DNA from: Chitinophagales bacterium
GTDB taxonomy: Bacteria; Bacteroidota; Bacteroidia; Chitinophagales; JABDMM01
Direction of reading: 5' to 3'
DNA: 42,595 nt
NCBI GenBank assembly: GCA_013001465.1
Contig: JABDMM010000072.1
Span: 1-42,595 of the forward strand
The position numbers were made by a program, and so were the translations under genes. Below are positions 1 to 9,439 of this stretch, in pieces. Below the pieces are notes generated by a model. The model did not search any database and was not told the origin of the DNA. It was given only the letters and a program-made list of their open reading frames with translations. Positions within the stretch are counted from its first letter, which is position 1. Every line of letters begins with the position of its first letter.

Positions 1-2078
1 CCATCGATCATAGCAGCATAGATCACAGCCATACCATTTGTATCGACAAAGACAGCAATATTATTGCAAACGGCTTCAGGATCAGTATTGTCCTGAACAT
101 CGATCTGCGTTACACAATTATTGATATTACCAGATAGATCCATCGCAGTTAAAGTAACAGATACAAATCCAACATCGCTACAGTCGAATTTATCCTGACT
201 CATATATAGGGTATCAATTCCGCAATTATCGAAACTGTTGTTATGAACTGCAGCAACCGGCACAGTGACTTCTCCACTTATTGGATCCAGCGGCGCCCCA
301 ACATCTTGAATACAGAATACGGAAGGAGCTTGATTATCATTGACTGTAACCAACGTTTTGCAAGTGTCTTTTTCGCCGGTTTTGAGATTTTCATAAATAA
401 AAGTGATCTCTGTGGTTCCTACCGGATATTTACCGCTGGCATCGGCACCACCGGAGTCTCCAAGAGCGTAATGATATATCGTATCATTGGCTGCGGTATC
501 CAATCTTTCCGCGATCACACCACTTACAGTGGCAAAGCATTTGTTTGGGTCTGTTTTAACTATGACATTGCCTGGGCAGATCAGATCGAAAGAATCCTGG
601 CAAGCTTGCGTATTGCATGCCATCATTTCAATAGTATCCGGGCAAGCAAGCCCGCCATTTGATGGATAAACCAAAATGTCACGCGTTCTTGTTTTCATTC
701 CTCCACCGCAGGATGTGTCGCATGCAGACCATGGTGACCATGGACCAACAACACAGTCGACAGAGTCTATACAACCCTTTAATGTTATTATTTGAAGTCC
801 GTAAGTTGTATTACCACAAATATCGCTCGAGCTCCAAATTCGGTGGATCGTTGTATCATTAGCCAAAGTATCATAATATGACACGGATAAAGTATCGATG
901 CTGAACAAACAAGTATCAAATGCAGTTGCCACACCCAAAGAATCTGCGGAAGTATCTGCATCACAACTGATCATGATATCCATTGGAATTATAAGTGTTG
1001 GAGACGTTGTATCCATTACAATTATCACCTGACGGCAAGTATCTGTTTTCCCAGACTTATCATAAGCTATAAACACAAAATAGGCAGTCAATCTAATCGG
1101 ACAGGGCCCTAATACTGCAGAATCTACATCAATAGTTACCGAATCTATACCACAAGCATCCGTTACATCAGGAAAAGGAAGTAAAAATATAGAGTTACAT
1201 ATAATAGAGGTATCGCTCCAACAAGTAATTTCAGGAGGAGTGTCATCTGCATCATCCAATGATTCAAAACCAACCACAGAACAAGAAGGATTACTCTCGT
1301 CTGTTACGGTTACCACATATGTTCCGGCAGTTAAGCCGGTTGCTTTAGAGGTGGTCTGGCTCCCGGCGGGTGCGTTCCATTGGTATGAATATGTCGAAGA
1401 GCCTGTAACGACAGCTTCCAGAGCACCATTTGCTGAATCCGGGCATGTTGGTTGTGTTTCGATTATCGAGATCGTAGGATTTGTACAACTCTCGCAAGTA
1501 GCATCAGGATCTGAAACATTAACCTGTGCTAAACATGAATTTGAATTGCCAGCTGCATCAGTTACTGTTAGAGTCACTGTTTGACTGGGTAAATCTGCAC
1601 ATGTAAAAGTTGTCTGTGAAGCGCTATATCCTACGTATGGAGAACAATCATCGCTACTTCCTGCATCGAGAGAAGAAGCATTGATAGAGACCTCTTCGGT
1701 CAATGAATCCAGACTAACATTGATACTTTGTGAAAAACAATCCGGTTTTGTTGTATCAGGATCTTGCCCTACTGTAACACTAAAACTGGTATCACAGAAA
1801 TGAGTTTTATCTGTGATAGTAACCATATATGTTCCAGCATCTAAGGCAATAGCAAGAGAAGTGGTTTGTCCATCGCTCCAGGCATAATTGTATGGTCCAT
1901 TGTGGAAACTACTTACGGGTGTGACCTTGATCTCACCATCAAAATTAAAATCGTATTCGCAGCTTTCATTAACTACAGATACAATAACATTGTCAAAGCA
2001 AGGTCCGGTTAATGAGAAATTAGCAAATGTTGTTGAGGTACATAGCAAGAACGCTGCTACAATAGACGCACGTAACAT
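1..2078 (-). CDS. Giant secreted adhesin with SprB-like, HYR-like and TSP1 domains (3' end outside window)
   Basis: The reverse strand is open from an ATG at 2078-2076 to the window edge, giving 692 codons of a longer protein. Residues 1-19 form a signal peptide. SprB-like repeats (YxWSDG...GTYxVTITD pattern) lie at about 49-104 and 200-270. HYR/Ig-like domains with paired cysteines and D-A-C-G / D-x-S-G-N turns lie at about 111-195, 281-440, 496-580 and 583-665, and another begins at the edge. Between two of them, residues 442-493 form a thrombospondin type-1 repeat with WSPWS, CDTSCGGG and RTR motifs. Such architectures are cell-surface or secreted adhesins in Bacteroidota, usually exported by T9SS; the expected C-terminal sorting domain would lie beyond position 1 and cannot be checked here. 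The precise ligand is unknown. Every forward-strand reading frame across this region is a shadow of this gene. Confidence 0.9.
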   Translation of the reverse strand, partial: MLRASIVAAFLLCTSTTFANFSLTGPCFDNVIVSVVNESCEYDFNFDGEIKVTPVSSFHNGPYNYAWSDGQTTSLAIALDAGTYMVTITDKTHFCDTSFSVTVGQDPDTTKPDCFSQSINVSLDSLTEEVSINASSLDAGSSDDCSPYVGYSASQTTFTCADLPSQTVTLTVTDAAGNSNSCLAQVNVSDPDATCESCTNPTISIIETQPTCPDSANGALEAVVTGSSTYSYQWNAPAGSQTTSKATGLTAGTYVVTVTDESNPSCSVVGFESLDDADDTPPEITCWSDTSIICNSIFLLPFPDVTDACGIDSVTIDVDSAVLGPCPIRLTAYFVFIAYDKSGKTDTCRQVIIVMDTTSPTLIIPMDIMISCDADTSADSLGVATAFDTCLFSIDTLSVSYYDTLANDTTIHRIWSSSDICGNTTYGLQIITLKGCIDSVDCVVGPWSPWSACDTSCGGGMKTRTRDILVYPSNGGLACPDTIEMMACNTQACQDSFDLICPGNVIVKTDPNKCFATVSGVIAERLDTAANDTIYHYALGDSGGADASGKYPVGTTEITFIYENLKTGEKDTCKTLVTVNDNQAPSVFCIQDVGAPLDPISGEVTVPVAAVHNNSFDNCGIDTLYMSQDKFDCSDVGFVSVTLTAMDLSGNINNCVTQIDVQDNTDPEAVCNNIAVFVDTNGMAVIYAAMID
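600..755 (-). other. Thrombospondin type-1 (TSP1) repeat inside the adhesin
   Basis: Residues 442-493 read C-V-V-G-P-W-S-P-W-S-A-C-D-T-S-C-G-G-G, then MKTRTR, a spacer, and end in C-N-T-Q-A-C. This has the WxxW tryptophans, the CSxTCG-like core, the Arg-x-Arg layer and six cysteines typical of TSP1. Seen directly by translation; the family assignment is from known TSP1 consensus. Confidence 0.88.
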
Positions 2079-2298
2079 AATTTAGGGTTTTTGGTTATGA
2101 CTATAATGCAATATACGTAAATATACATCATTACATATCCGTTTTATTAATATTTTCCGGTATTAATAACTATGCCAATTCTGTCTTTTCGAAGATAGAC
2201 ATGATCAATTAAAATACACTTATATCCCTTTGATAATCAATTTGGATGCAATTGTATATTTTAGTTACAACTATAAATGCATTTTAAATACTAAGTAT

Positions 2299-4302
2299 CT
2301 ATTCAGAAAGTCTTTGGATGTTCTTGATTCTAGTATCTCGGTTGGGATGTAAGTCCTTCTTACTATAGGCGTTAAATCTGAATTTTTCCATTAGATATTC
2401 AGCCAATGCATCCTGCTCTGTCCAGGCAGGAGCAAAGTCACTCAGTCCCTCTGGCAAGTCTTCATTTTCAAGATCTTGTCTCTTAATAAGGACCTGTTGA
2501 AATGGATAATCATTTCCACCATCAGCAAGAAAATCTAATGTAACAAGCTTATAGGTTCTATCAGGATTACCAACCACTGCTCCATCGATAATTATCGGCT
2601 CAAGTAGTACTCCATTCTCATCGATCAGTCCAACGTAGCGGACTTTAGTCTGGGTTGGGTATTCCGGATTAAAAACGAGCATCAAACCACTCAACTGTGG
2701 AAATCCTCCAGGTGTGCCATCGTCTGTCCAGCTATCTATGGCATGTTCAAGAACTTGCCTAAGCCCTTCTGGTGTTAATTCAATTATTGACAATCCGTTA
2801 TTAAAGCGCAAAGAATTCTCGATATCGAGTTGTGATATCTCACCTGTTTTCTTTCCTGAAAGCTTGTTCTCTTGAGGAGGTAACAGCTCATATGAACCGT
2901 ATTCTGAAGGACGAATTTCACCAATAGATGCCCTGATCCCACCACCGTTCTTAATGGATATAGCAACATCAGGATCCACTTTTCGAGCAGCATTTAAGTT
3001 GGCATCTGCAGTAAGGTTTCCTAAATTGGTTTCCTCTCTTCTAACTTTCTCCCTTCTTCCTTCCAGGTAAACAGATGTTTTTCCAAATATATTTCCATCT
3101 TTTTCTGTTACTATCTTTTTAACTTCATCGGTGAGTCGCCTTACCAATTCTCCTTTGCTACCTTGTGAAAATGCTGACCTTTCGTTACCATATAATGATA
3201 CAACAGACTCCTTATCCGATGCTATCGGTCCATTGACAGAATTACTTAACGAGCTTGTGATCACATTTCCTTCTTCATCAAACTCTAGTACGAGTCGACC
3301 CACATATGAATATTCTCCGTCCGTACTTACGATGGCTGTTTGGCTTCCGGAAGCACTCTCAACAACTACCGGGTATAGTCGAACCGCTTTATCTCCTGCT
3401 AGTAATCGATTGTTTTCATTTGCGCAGATCGCATCTGAGCCACCGGCAACGATAACATCTACATGTCTGAGAAGTTTTGCAAGTTCAATTTCAAGTTCGA
3501 TCTGCTGTAGATGTGATAGCAAAATGATCTTATTTATACCCATCGAATGCAGAATGTTAATTTGAGGTTGAATAATACTGGCTATACTGCGAGGAGAATT
3601 CAATGATGACTTTACATGTGTAGATCCCGGGTTGGAAATAGATTCTAATAATGGTGTTGTAAGGCCAACAATACCAATTTTTTCACCGGATTTTTCAACA
3701 TAAGTAGCACCACTGATCTTCTTGTTTTCATTGAAAGACTGAAAATAACTTAGCGGCTGCACACCTTCCTCCACCAGATCAGTTAGGTTTTCGTCAAAAG
3801 TAAAGTCAAGATTAGCACTTAAATATGGAAAGTGACTTCCGTTCCACTTCAGCTTGCCATCACTGCTTACATCTTTGCTTATAATACTCCTTAATTTTTC
3901 TGTTCCCGGATCAAATTCATGATTTCCTAAGGCAGATGCATCGAAACCAATGATATTCATTATACTGATATCTACCCTTCCATGATCTTGATTCAGATCA
4001 CTGAAATTCGTTGCCAGGGACGAAAACGCAATTGAATATACTTCTTGTATTTCCTGCTGGACCTCCGGATCCGAAGAGGCTCCGAAAAATGGTCCTACAA
4101 TATAATTATCACCTGCAGAGAGGATTAATGTATTCTCATAATCATCTTCTACTTTGTCGATTATAGAAGCAAAATACGGAGCTGATTCTATCGCATTCAA
4201 TCCACCTTCAAGATCTGATGCATGTAATATTTGTAAAGTATAGTTTTGAGCAGGAGAAAGTGCCCAAAAGACAATCAGCAATAGTGTTATCGTAAATTTC
4301 AT
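2299..4302 (-). CDS. Secreted 5'-nucleotidase / metallophosphatase (UshA-like)
   Basis: 667 residues with a signal peptide (about 1-18). The N-terminal calcineurin-type metallophosphoesterase domain shows HASDLEGG (27-34), SAGDNY (62-67), GNHEFD (126-131) and an LLSHLQ motif. The C-terminal half has the 5'-nucleotidase C domain features (GGGIR and LADGGNDYPF-like substrate-binding segments). The expected role is hydrolysis of nucleotides or other phosphate esters outside the cytoplasm to scavenge phosphate and nucleosides. The usual last metal motif, GHxH, is replaced by AGGSD. I believe this change also occurs in a subfamily of secreted bifunctional nucleotidases, so the exact substrate is uncertain. 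The start is supported by the signal peptide and by a promoter element five bases upstream. It lies 67 bases downstream of smc on the same strand but appears to have its own promoter. Confidence 0.88.
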   Translation of the reverse strand: MKFTITLLLIVFWALSPAQNYTLQILHASDLEGGLNAIESAPYFASIIDKVEDDYENTLILSAGDNYIVGPFFGASSDPEVQQEIQEVYSIAFSSLATNFSDLNQDHGRVDISIMNIIGFDASALGNHEFDPGTEKLRSIISKDVSSDGKLKWNGSHFPYLSANLDFTFDENLTDLVEEGVQPLSYFQSFNENKKISGATYVEKSGEKIGIVGLTTPLLESISNPGSTHVKSSLNSPRSIASIIQPQINILHSMGINKIILLSHLQQIELEIELAKLLRHVDVIVAGGSDAICANENNRLLAGDKAVRLYPVVVESASGSQTAIVSTDGEYSYVGRLVLEFDEEGNVITSSLSNSVNGPIASDKESVVSLYGNERSAFSQGSKGELVRRLTDEVKKIVTEKDGNIFGKTSVYLEGRREKVRREETNLGNLTADANLNAARKVDPDVAISIKNGGGIRASIGEIRPSEYGSYELLPPQENKLSGKKTGEISQLDIENSLRFNNGLSIIELTPEGLRQVLEHAIDSWTDDGTPGGFPQLSGLMLVFNPEYPTQTKVRYVGLIDENGVLLEPIIIDGAVVGNPDRTYKLVTLDFLADGGNDYPFQQVLIKRQDLENEDLPEGLSDFAPAWTEQDALAEYLMEKFRFNAYSKKDLHPNRDTRIKNIQRLSE

Positions 4303-4307
4303 GTTTG

Positions 4308-4315
4308 CAAAAGTA
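4308..4315 (-). promoter_or_regulatory. Bacteroidota -7 promoter element for the nucleotidase
   Basis: On the reverse strand the sequence TACTTTTG matches TAnnTTTG exactly and ends five bases before the ATG at 4302. Transcription would begin at or next to the start codon. No convincing -33 TTTG box is visible. Confidence 0.55.
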
Positions 4316-4369
4316 ATTATTATCCAATTGGGAGAAAGGAATGTATCTGATATTAACCTCCTGTTAAGA

Positions 4370-7300
4370 TCAATTTAATGAACGGAAATCGACAGGAACA
4401 ACTCTGCTTATTCCTTGTTCAGCCATTGTTACTCCATACATCACATCAACAGATGTCATCGTCTTCTTATTGTGTGTTACAATAATGAATTGTGAGTCTT
4501 TCGAGAATTGACGGATGATATTATTGAACTTGTCGATATTCATATCATCGAGCGGTGCATCGACTTCATCGAAAACACAGAATGGAGCCGGCTTAAGTAA
4601 ATACAGGGAAAACAATAATGCAGTTGCGGTTAAGGTTTTCTCACCTCCCGATAATTGATCGATGATCGTTGGCTTCTTCCCTTTTGGCTTTGCAATAATT
4701 TCGATTTTAGATTCAAGCGGATTTTCTGCATCCATCAATACTAAGTCACATTGGTCATCTTCAGTAAAAAGCGTTCGGAATACATGCTGAAAGTTGTCCC
4801 GTACTTTGTTAAAAGCATTCATGAACTGCGTTTCCGCGGTATTTTCTATCTCAGAAATTGTAGCCTCCAGCGATTTTCTCGCAGCTTCAAGATCCAATTT
4901 TTGCTCTATAATAAAATCATAGCGCTTCTTCATTTCGTCATATGCCTCAATGGCCATGGGATTGATCTCACCGAAATTTTCAAGCCGAGACTTCAGCTTC
5001 TCGAGGTTTTCCTCTAGCTGGTCTATATCCACGTTGCCAGTTTCAATTTCCTCATTCAAGAGATCGTTGAGGTCAACTTTAAAGGATATGGATAATCTTT
5101 CTTTGATCGAAGCGAGTTGTAATTTGAGATTATTCAGCTCGTCCTTTGCAGATTGCAGCAATGTTTCTGCATATTGCTTCTTTCGATACTCTTCTTTTAT
5201 ATTATTATCCAATTCATCCAGCGCTCCGCGAGATTCGAAATACACTTCTTCGAACTTTTGGATCTTTTCCCCATAATTCTCTTTGGCGGTATATTCCTTG
5301 GATAGCTCAGATTCGATACGTTCGATCTTTTCCATATTAAAACCAATGATCTGATCTGCATCCATCATCAGCTTCTGGTTTGATTGTTGCTGATCAATGA
5401 TCTGATTTTGCTGGCGACCAAAAAAACTGATCTCCTGTTTTGTCTGATTGAGCCCACTTTCCAATTTATGCAGGTATATTCTACCATCATTCAATTCACG
5501 ATTTGCTTCTGCCAGCCTATCACTAAGCTTTATAAAAACATCATCCTCAGAACTCAAGTCTGATTTTTTTGAAGCTAGTTGATTCCTTAGTGTGTAAAGT
5601 TGTGTCTTTATCTCACTCTCCTCTTTCTTCTCCCCTTCGATCTTTGATCTAAGTGCTTTTATCTTATCCTGAAGTTCTTTAGAGCTATCTGTTAGATGTC
5701 TGTAACGGATCATGCTCTTTTCGATCTCGTTTTCAAAGCGCTGATTTTGCTGTCTGACTTCATCCATGTTTACAACAGACAACTCTTCGCTGACACTAGA
5801 GATCTGAGTCTTTTGCTTTTCAATTTTCTTCTTTAACTCTTCTTCTTTCTTTTCGAGCTGTAAGATCTGTTTGTTTAACTTTTCCAGGTTTTTTGCTCTT
5901 CCTAATCTGTTTCCTTCAAATAAACCAATAGCTCCACCTGAAACGGAATGATCATTTTTGATGAGGGAGCCGCTTTTCGAAAGCAGAACGACTCCTTTCA
6001 TATCCTTGATCTCCTTACTATTCCACATCTGATCTTCGACGAGGTAGACATTCGAGAGTAGATACCTTGCCAGGTGTTCGAAATTTTTATCCATTTCAAC
6101 AACATCTAATGCAGGTAATAATCCTACCCCCATTTTTAGTTTTTGATCTTTATGATCACGGAACGATTCCAGAATAAAGAAGTTTGCTCGTCCTTTTGAA
6201 GCTTCGGATAACAGTTTTGTGCCGGCAACCGCTTCCTCGAAGGTGTTGACCACATAATGATTCATGTATGGTTCAAGATACTTTTCGATGGCTATTCGGT
6301 AATCCTCGCCACAATAAAATATATCAGAAAGTAAAGGCGGTTTATCAGCCCATTTTTTTTGTTTGCTTAGAAATTTAATAGACTCTGGAAATCCTTCGAG
6401 TGTATCAACGAGATTCTTTAGAAGGTTATGCTCATTCTTTTTAGAATCCGATCTTCGATTTACTTGTACTAACTCCTCCTTCAGCAAATCATAAGTCTCT
6501 GACAACTTCTCTGCTTTTCCCTGAAGGTTCGTGAATAATTTGCTTTTTGCCTTAAGCAATTCACTCGCTTCAATGCTCTCCATCTTCTTTTGCTCCATCT
6601 CCTTCTCCAATTCCAACACTTCACTTTTCTTACTATGAAGTGCATCTTCTGCCAGACGTATTTCCTCCATCATATTCTCTCGCGCCATTTGGAACATAAT
6701 CTCCTTTTTCTCAAGAGAAAGGATCGAATCATGAAGCAACTTGTAGCTATTCTGCTTTACATTCAATGAATCTTTGATCGCAGTGTGATCTTCTTGTAAC
6801 TTATTGTATGTTGACTGTTTGCTATCGAATTCACTTTTCGCTTTAGAAAAATTATCTTCTTCATCTTTAAGATCTTCGGAATACTCCTTCAGTTTAATTT
6901 CAATTTCATTGAGCTGACGTTTAGCCTCTTCTATCTGCGTTTCTGCCTTTTCCTTATTCTCTTTTTGAAATTTGATCTGTTCGTTAAGAAGATTTCTTCG
7001 GTTTTCCTTTTCATTTATTATGTTGAAATGTTCGTTGAATTCTTTCTGCAGATTGGATAGTTCTTTTTCCTTTTCGAGAGAAAGCAGCTTCGATTTTTCA
7101 AGCTCAGCTTCCATTTTTTTTATCTGAGAATCTATCGCATTCTTCTTGTCTTCTTCACCCTCCTGAATAGATACAAGGTTTTTATACTTTTCTTTGTAGT
7201 CCTTCAACTGGATCTTTGCAAGTTCAATACTCTTCTCTTTGTAATCATCTTTGATCTTATAGTATCTTCTCGCTCTTTTAGCTTGTGAATCGAGCGATTT

Positions 7301-7906
7301 GAGGTTGGATTCGATTTCGAATAACAGATCTTGTACTCGCTCCAGGTCTGTTGTTGTGCCTTTTAATTTCGAAAGTGTTTCCTTTTTTCTGATCTTATAT
7401 TTCGAGACACCTGCAGCTTGCTCAAAGAGCCGGCGGCGGGAGTTGTCCTTATCGTTGAGGATCTCATCCACCATTGCGAGTTCGATGATCGCATAGCTGT
7501 CTTTACCAACGCCGGTATCAAGAAAGAGGTTTGTAATGTCTTTTAATCGACAGGGAACATCGTTGAGGAGGTATTCCGACTCTCCGTTCCTGAATAATCT
7601 TCTGGTTACAGATACCGTTTTATAATCTGTTGCTAAAACATTGCTGGTGTTCTCGAATGTAACAGTTACTTCAGCAAGGCCGGAAGCTTTACGCTTTTTG
7701 GAACCATTGAAAATGAGGTGTTCCATTTTATCCAGTCTAAGATGGCTGGTTTTCTGTTCTCCCAGTGCCCATCTGATGGAATCAACTATATTCGATTTCC
7801 CACAACCATTCGGACCAACAATACCAGTTATGCTATTATTGAAATGAATGGTAGTTTTATCGGCGAAACTTTTAAATCCTTTAATATCCAGCGAAGTCAA
7901 CTTCAT
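4370..7906 (-). CDS. smc: Chromosome segregation protein Smc
   Basis: 1178 residues, the normal size for bacterial Smc. The N-terminal head has the Walker A motif GPNGCGKS (31-38) in the characteristic IVGPNGCGKSN context. Two long coiled coils (about 170-500 and 670-1010) flank the globular hinge (about 507-665). The C-terminal head has the ABC signature LSGGEK (1085-1090), the Walker B ending FDE (1112-1114) followed by D-A-P-L-D, and a switch His in VTHNK. Smc dimers with ScpA/ScpB organise and segregate the chromosome in the cytoplasm; scpA and scpB are not in this window. The start gives the canonical MKLTSLDIKGFKSF N-terminus. It is divergent from the aldehyde dehydrogenase gene. Confidence 0.97.
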   Translation of the reverse strand: MKLTSLDIKGFKSFADKTTIHFNNSITGIVGPNGCGKSNIVDSIRWALGEQKTSHLRLDKMEHLIFNGSKKRKASGLAEVTVTFENTSNVLATDYKTVSVTRRLFRNGESEYLLNDVPCRLKDITNLFLDTGVGKDSYAIIELAMVDEILNDKDNSRRRLFEQAAGVSKYKIRKKETLSKLKGTTTDLERVQDLLFEIESNLKSLDSQAKRARRYYKIKDDYKEKSIELAKIQLKDYKEKYKNLVSIQEGEEDKKNAIDSQIKKMEAELEKSKLLSLEKEKELSNLQKEFNEHFNIINEKENRRNLLNEQIKFQKENKEKAETQIEEAKRQLNEIEIKLKEYSEDLKDEEDNFSKAKSEFDSKQSTYNKLQEDHTAIKDSLNVKQNSYKLLHDSILSLEKKEIMFQMARENMMEEIRLAEDALHSKKSEVLELEKEMEQKKMESIEASELLKAKSKLFTNLQGKAEKLSETYDLLKEELVQVNRRSDSKKNEHNLLKNLVDTLEGFPESIKFLSKQKKWADKPPLLSDIFYCGEDYRIAIEKYLEPYMNHYVVNTFEEAVAGTKLLSEASKGRANFFILESFRDHKDQKLKMGVGLLPALDVVEMDKNFEHLARYLLSNVYLVEDQMWNSKEIKDMKGVVLLSKSGSLIKNDHSVSGGAIGLFEGNRLGRAKNLEKLNKQILQLEKKEEELKKKIEKQKTQISSVSEELSVVNMDEVRQQNQRFENEIEKSMIRYRHLTDSSKELQDKIKALRSKIEGEKKEESEIKTQLYTLRNQLASKKSDLSSEDDVFIKLSDRLAEANRELNDGRIYLHKLESGLNQTKQEISFFGRQQNQIIDQQQSNQKLMMDADQIIGFNMEKIERIESELSKEYTAKENYGEKIQKFEEVYFESRGALDELDNNIKEEYRKKQYAETLLQSAKDELNNLKLQLASIKERLSISFKVDLNDLLNEEIETGNVDIDQLEENLEKLKSRLENFGEINPMAIEAYDEMKKRYDFIIEQKLDLEAARKSLEATISEIENTAETQFMNAFNKVRDNFQHVFRTLFTEDDQCDLVLMDAENPLESKIEIIAKPKGKKPTIIDQLSGGEKTLTATALLFSLYLLKPAPFCVFDEVDAPLDDMNIDKFNNIIRQFSKDSQFIIVTHNKKTMTSVDVMYGVTMAEQGISRVVPVDFRSLN

Positions 7907-7931
7907 ACAACTCGTTCAAAATGTAGGTTGA

Positions 7932-7939
7932 CAAAGGTA
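7932..7939 (-). promoter_or_regulatory. Bacteroidota -7 promoter element for smc
   Basis: Reverse-strand TACCTTTG is an exact TAnnTTTG match located 25 bases before the smc ATG, which predicts a leader of about 20 bases. No clear -33 element was seen. Confidence 0.5.
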
Positions 7940-8039
7940 AGAGATAGTCTCGGAATCTCTCCTGCATTTATCCCCAGCGTGTCAACATTTTGAAAAATCC
8001 AGTGCAATTTACTCCTGGATATTTCACTAAATTAGGGTC

Positions 8040-9404
8040 ATGTCATTTAAGAGTATTAATCCATTTACAGAAGAGCTGATCTTTGAAGCTGCTCCTCATA
8101 GCACTGAGGAGGTTAACTCCATTGCCAGATCGGCCGCTAATATTCAAAAAGAATGGAAAAATCTTGGAATTAAAGAACGCTTAGAGCCACTTTCACGGCT
8201 TGCTTCAGTCTTGAAAAATGACAAGAACTATCTTGCAGCCACCATTACAACCGAAATGGGTAAACCTCTTGACCAATCGATCAATGAAATTGAAAAGTGC
8301 GCATGGCTTTGTGAATATTATTTTGAAAATGCTGCTTCCCAACTATCTAAGGTAGATATAGAAACTGATGCAAAAGAAAGCTATGTCAGATATGACCCTC
8401 TCGGAGTGGTATTAGCCATCATGCCTTGGAATTTTCCTTTTTGGCAATTGTTCCGTGCTGCTGTTCCTGCAATCTGTGCCGGCAATTCGGTACTGCTAAA
8501 ACACGCCGCAAACGTACCACAGTCATCTATTTCCATTGAAAAAGTATTCACTAAAGCCGGATTCCCTGAGGGGTTGATCTCAAATATCTTTGCTGACCAT
8601 GATCAAATTGAATCGATTATTGCAGATGATGTAGTTTCTGCAATAACTCTTACCGGAAGTGAAAAAGCAGGTTCCTCTATAGGCAGTATTGCTGCTAAAA
8701 ATATAAAGAAATGTGTCATGGAATTAGGTGGTAATGATGCTTTTATAATGCTTCCTGACGCTGATATGGAAATAGCTGTAGAGAAAGCCGTTAAAAGTAG
8801 AATGCAGAACAATGGCCAAAGTTGTATCGCTGCAAAACGTTTTATCGCTCATGCAGATATTTATGATGAATTTCTTGAAATGTTTACCCAAAAGATCTCT
8901 GAACTGAAAATTGGAGATCCAATGGAAAAAAATATCGATATCGGACCGATCGCCAGAGATGATCTTTCTTATCAGATCAAAGTTCAGATCAATCATTCTG
9001 AGTTAAAAGGAGCAAAAGTTCACTGGCAAAATGAAAATCTGCCCCAAAAAGGGTTCTTCGTTTCTCCAACTGTGCTTACAAATGTTAAAAAGGGAACCCC
9101 GGCTTTTGATGAAGAGATATTTGGTCCGATCGCTTCAGTTATCAAAGCAAAAAATGAAGATGAGGCGATCATGCTTGCGAATGATTCAGTCTATGGATTG
9201 GGTGCATCGTTGTGGACAGCAGATGAAGACAAAGCGACTAAGTTAATTCCACAGATTAACACAGGTAGTGTAATGGTAAACACTATAGTTAAATCAGATC
9301 CAAGAATGCCGTTTGGAGGAATAAAAAGGTCTGGGTATGGTCGTGAACTATCGTCGTATGGGATTCATGAGTTTGTGAATATTAAGTCTGTCCAGAGGTA
9401 TTGA
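8040..9404 (+). CDS. NAD(P)-dependent aldehyde dehydrogenase, succinate-semialdehyde type
   Basis: 454 residues of the ALDH superfamily. The cofactor-binding region shows MPWNFPFWQLFRAAVPA and the TGSEKAG turn. The general base is Glu228 in MELGGND and the catalytic nucleophile is Cys262 in NNGQSCIAAKR; EEIFGPI and the MPFGGIKRSGYGRE signature follow. It oxidises an aldehyde to a carboxylate in the cytosol. Length and motifs resemble the short succinate-semialdehyde dehydrogenases (GabD/Sad type), which feed GABA or succinate semialdehyde into the TCA cycle, but substrate cannot be fixed from sequence. No gabT-like partner is adjacent. It is divergent from smc and 35 bases upstream of a small membrane-protein gene on the same strand. 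Confidence 0.93.
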   Translation: MSFKSINPFTEELIFEAAPHSTEEVNSIARSAANIQKEWKNLGIKERLEPLSRLASVLKNDKNYLAATITTEMGKPLDQSINEIEKCAWLCEYYFENAASQLSKVDIETDAKESYVRYDPLGVVLAIMPWNFPFWQLFRAAVPAICAGNSVLLKHAANVPQSSISIEKVFTKAGFPEGLISNIFADHDQIESIIADDVVSAITLTGSEKAGSSIGSIAAKNIKKCVMELGGNDAFIMLPDADMEIAVEKAVKSRMQNNGQSCIAAKRFIAHADIYDEFLEMFTQKISELKIGDPMEKNIDIGPIARDDLSYQIKVQINHSELKGAKVHWQNENLPQKGFFVSPTVLTNVKKGTPAFDEEIFGPIASVIKAKNEDEAIMLANDSVYGLGASLWTADEDKATKLIPQINTGSVMVNTIVKSDPRMPFGGIKRSGYGRELSSYGIHEFVNIKSVQRY

Positions 9405-9439
9405 ATTAATATTTAAATTGCACTTCAAATAACAGCGAA

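Noticed and set aside
243-862. Forward-strand open frames of 60-139 residues across 243-862 (and others at 1240-1584 and 1888-2085)
   Set aside because: They lie opposite the adhesin, whose reverse-strand translation has signal peptide, repeats and paired cysteines; the forward frames have no domain or composition signal.
3131-3565. 144-residue forward frame inside the nucleotidase
   Set aside because: Antisense shadow of a well-conserved gene; Ser/Thr/Leu-rich composition typical of reverse-complement translation.
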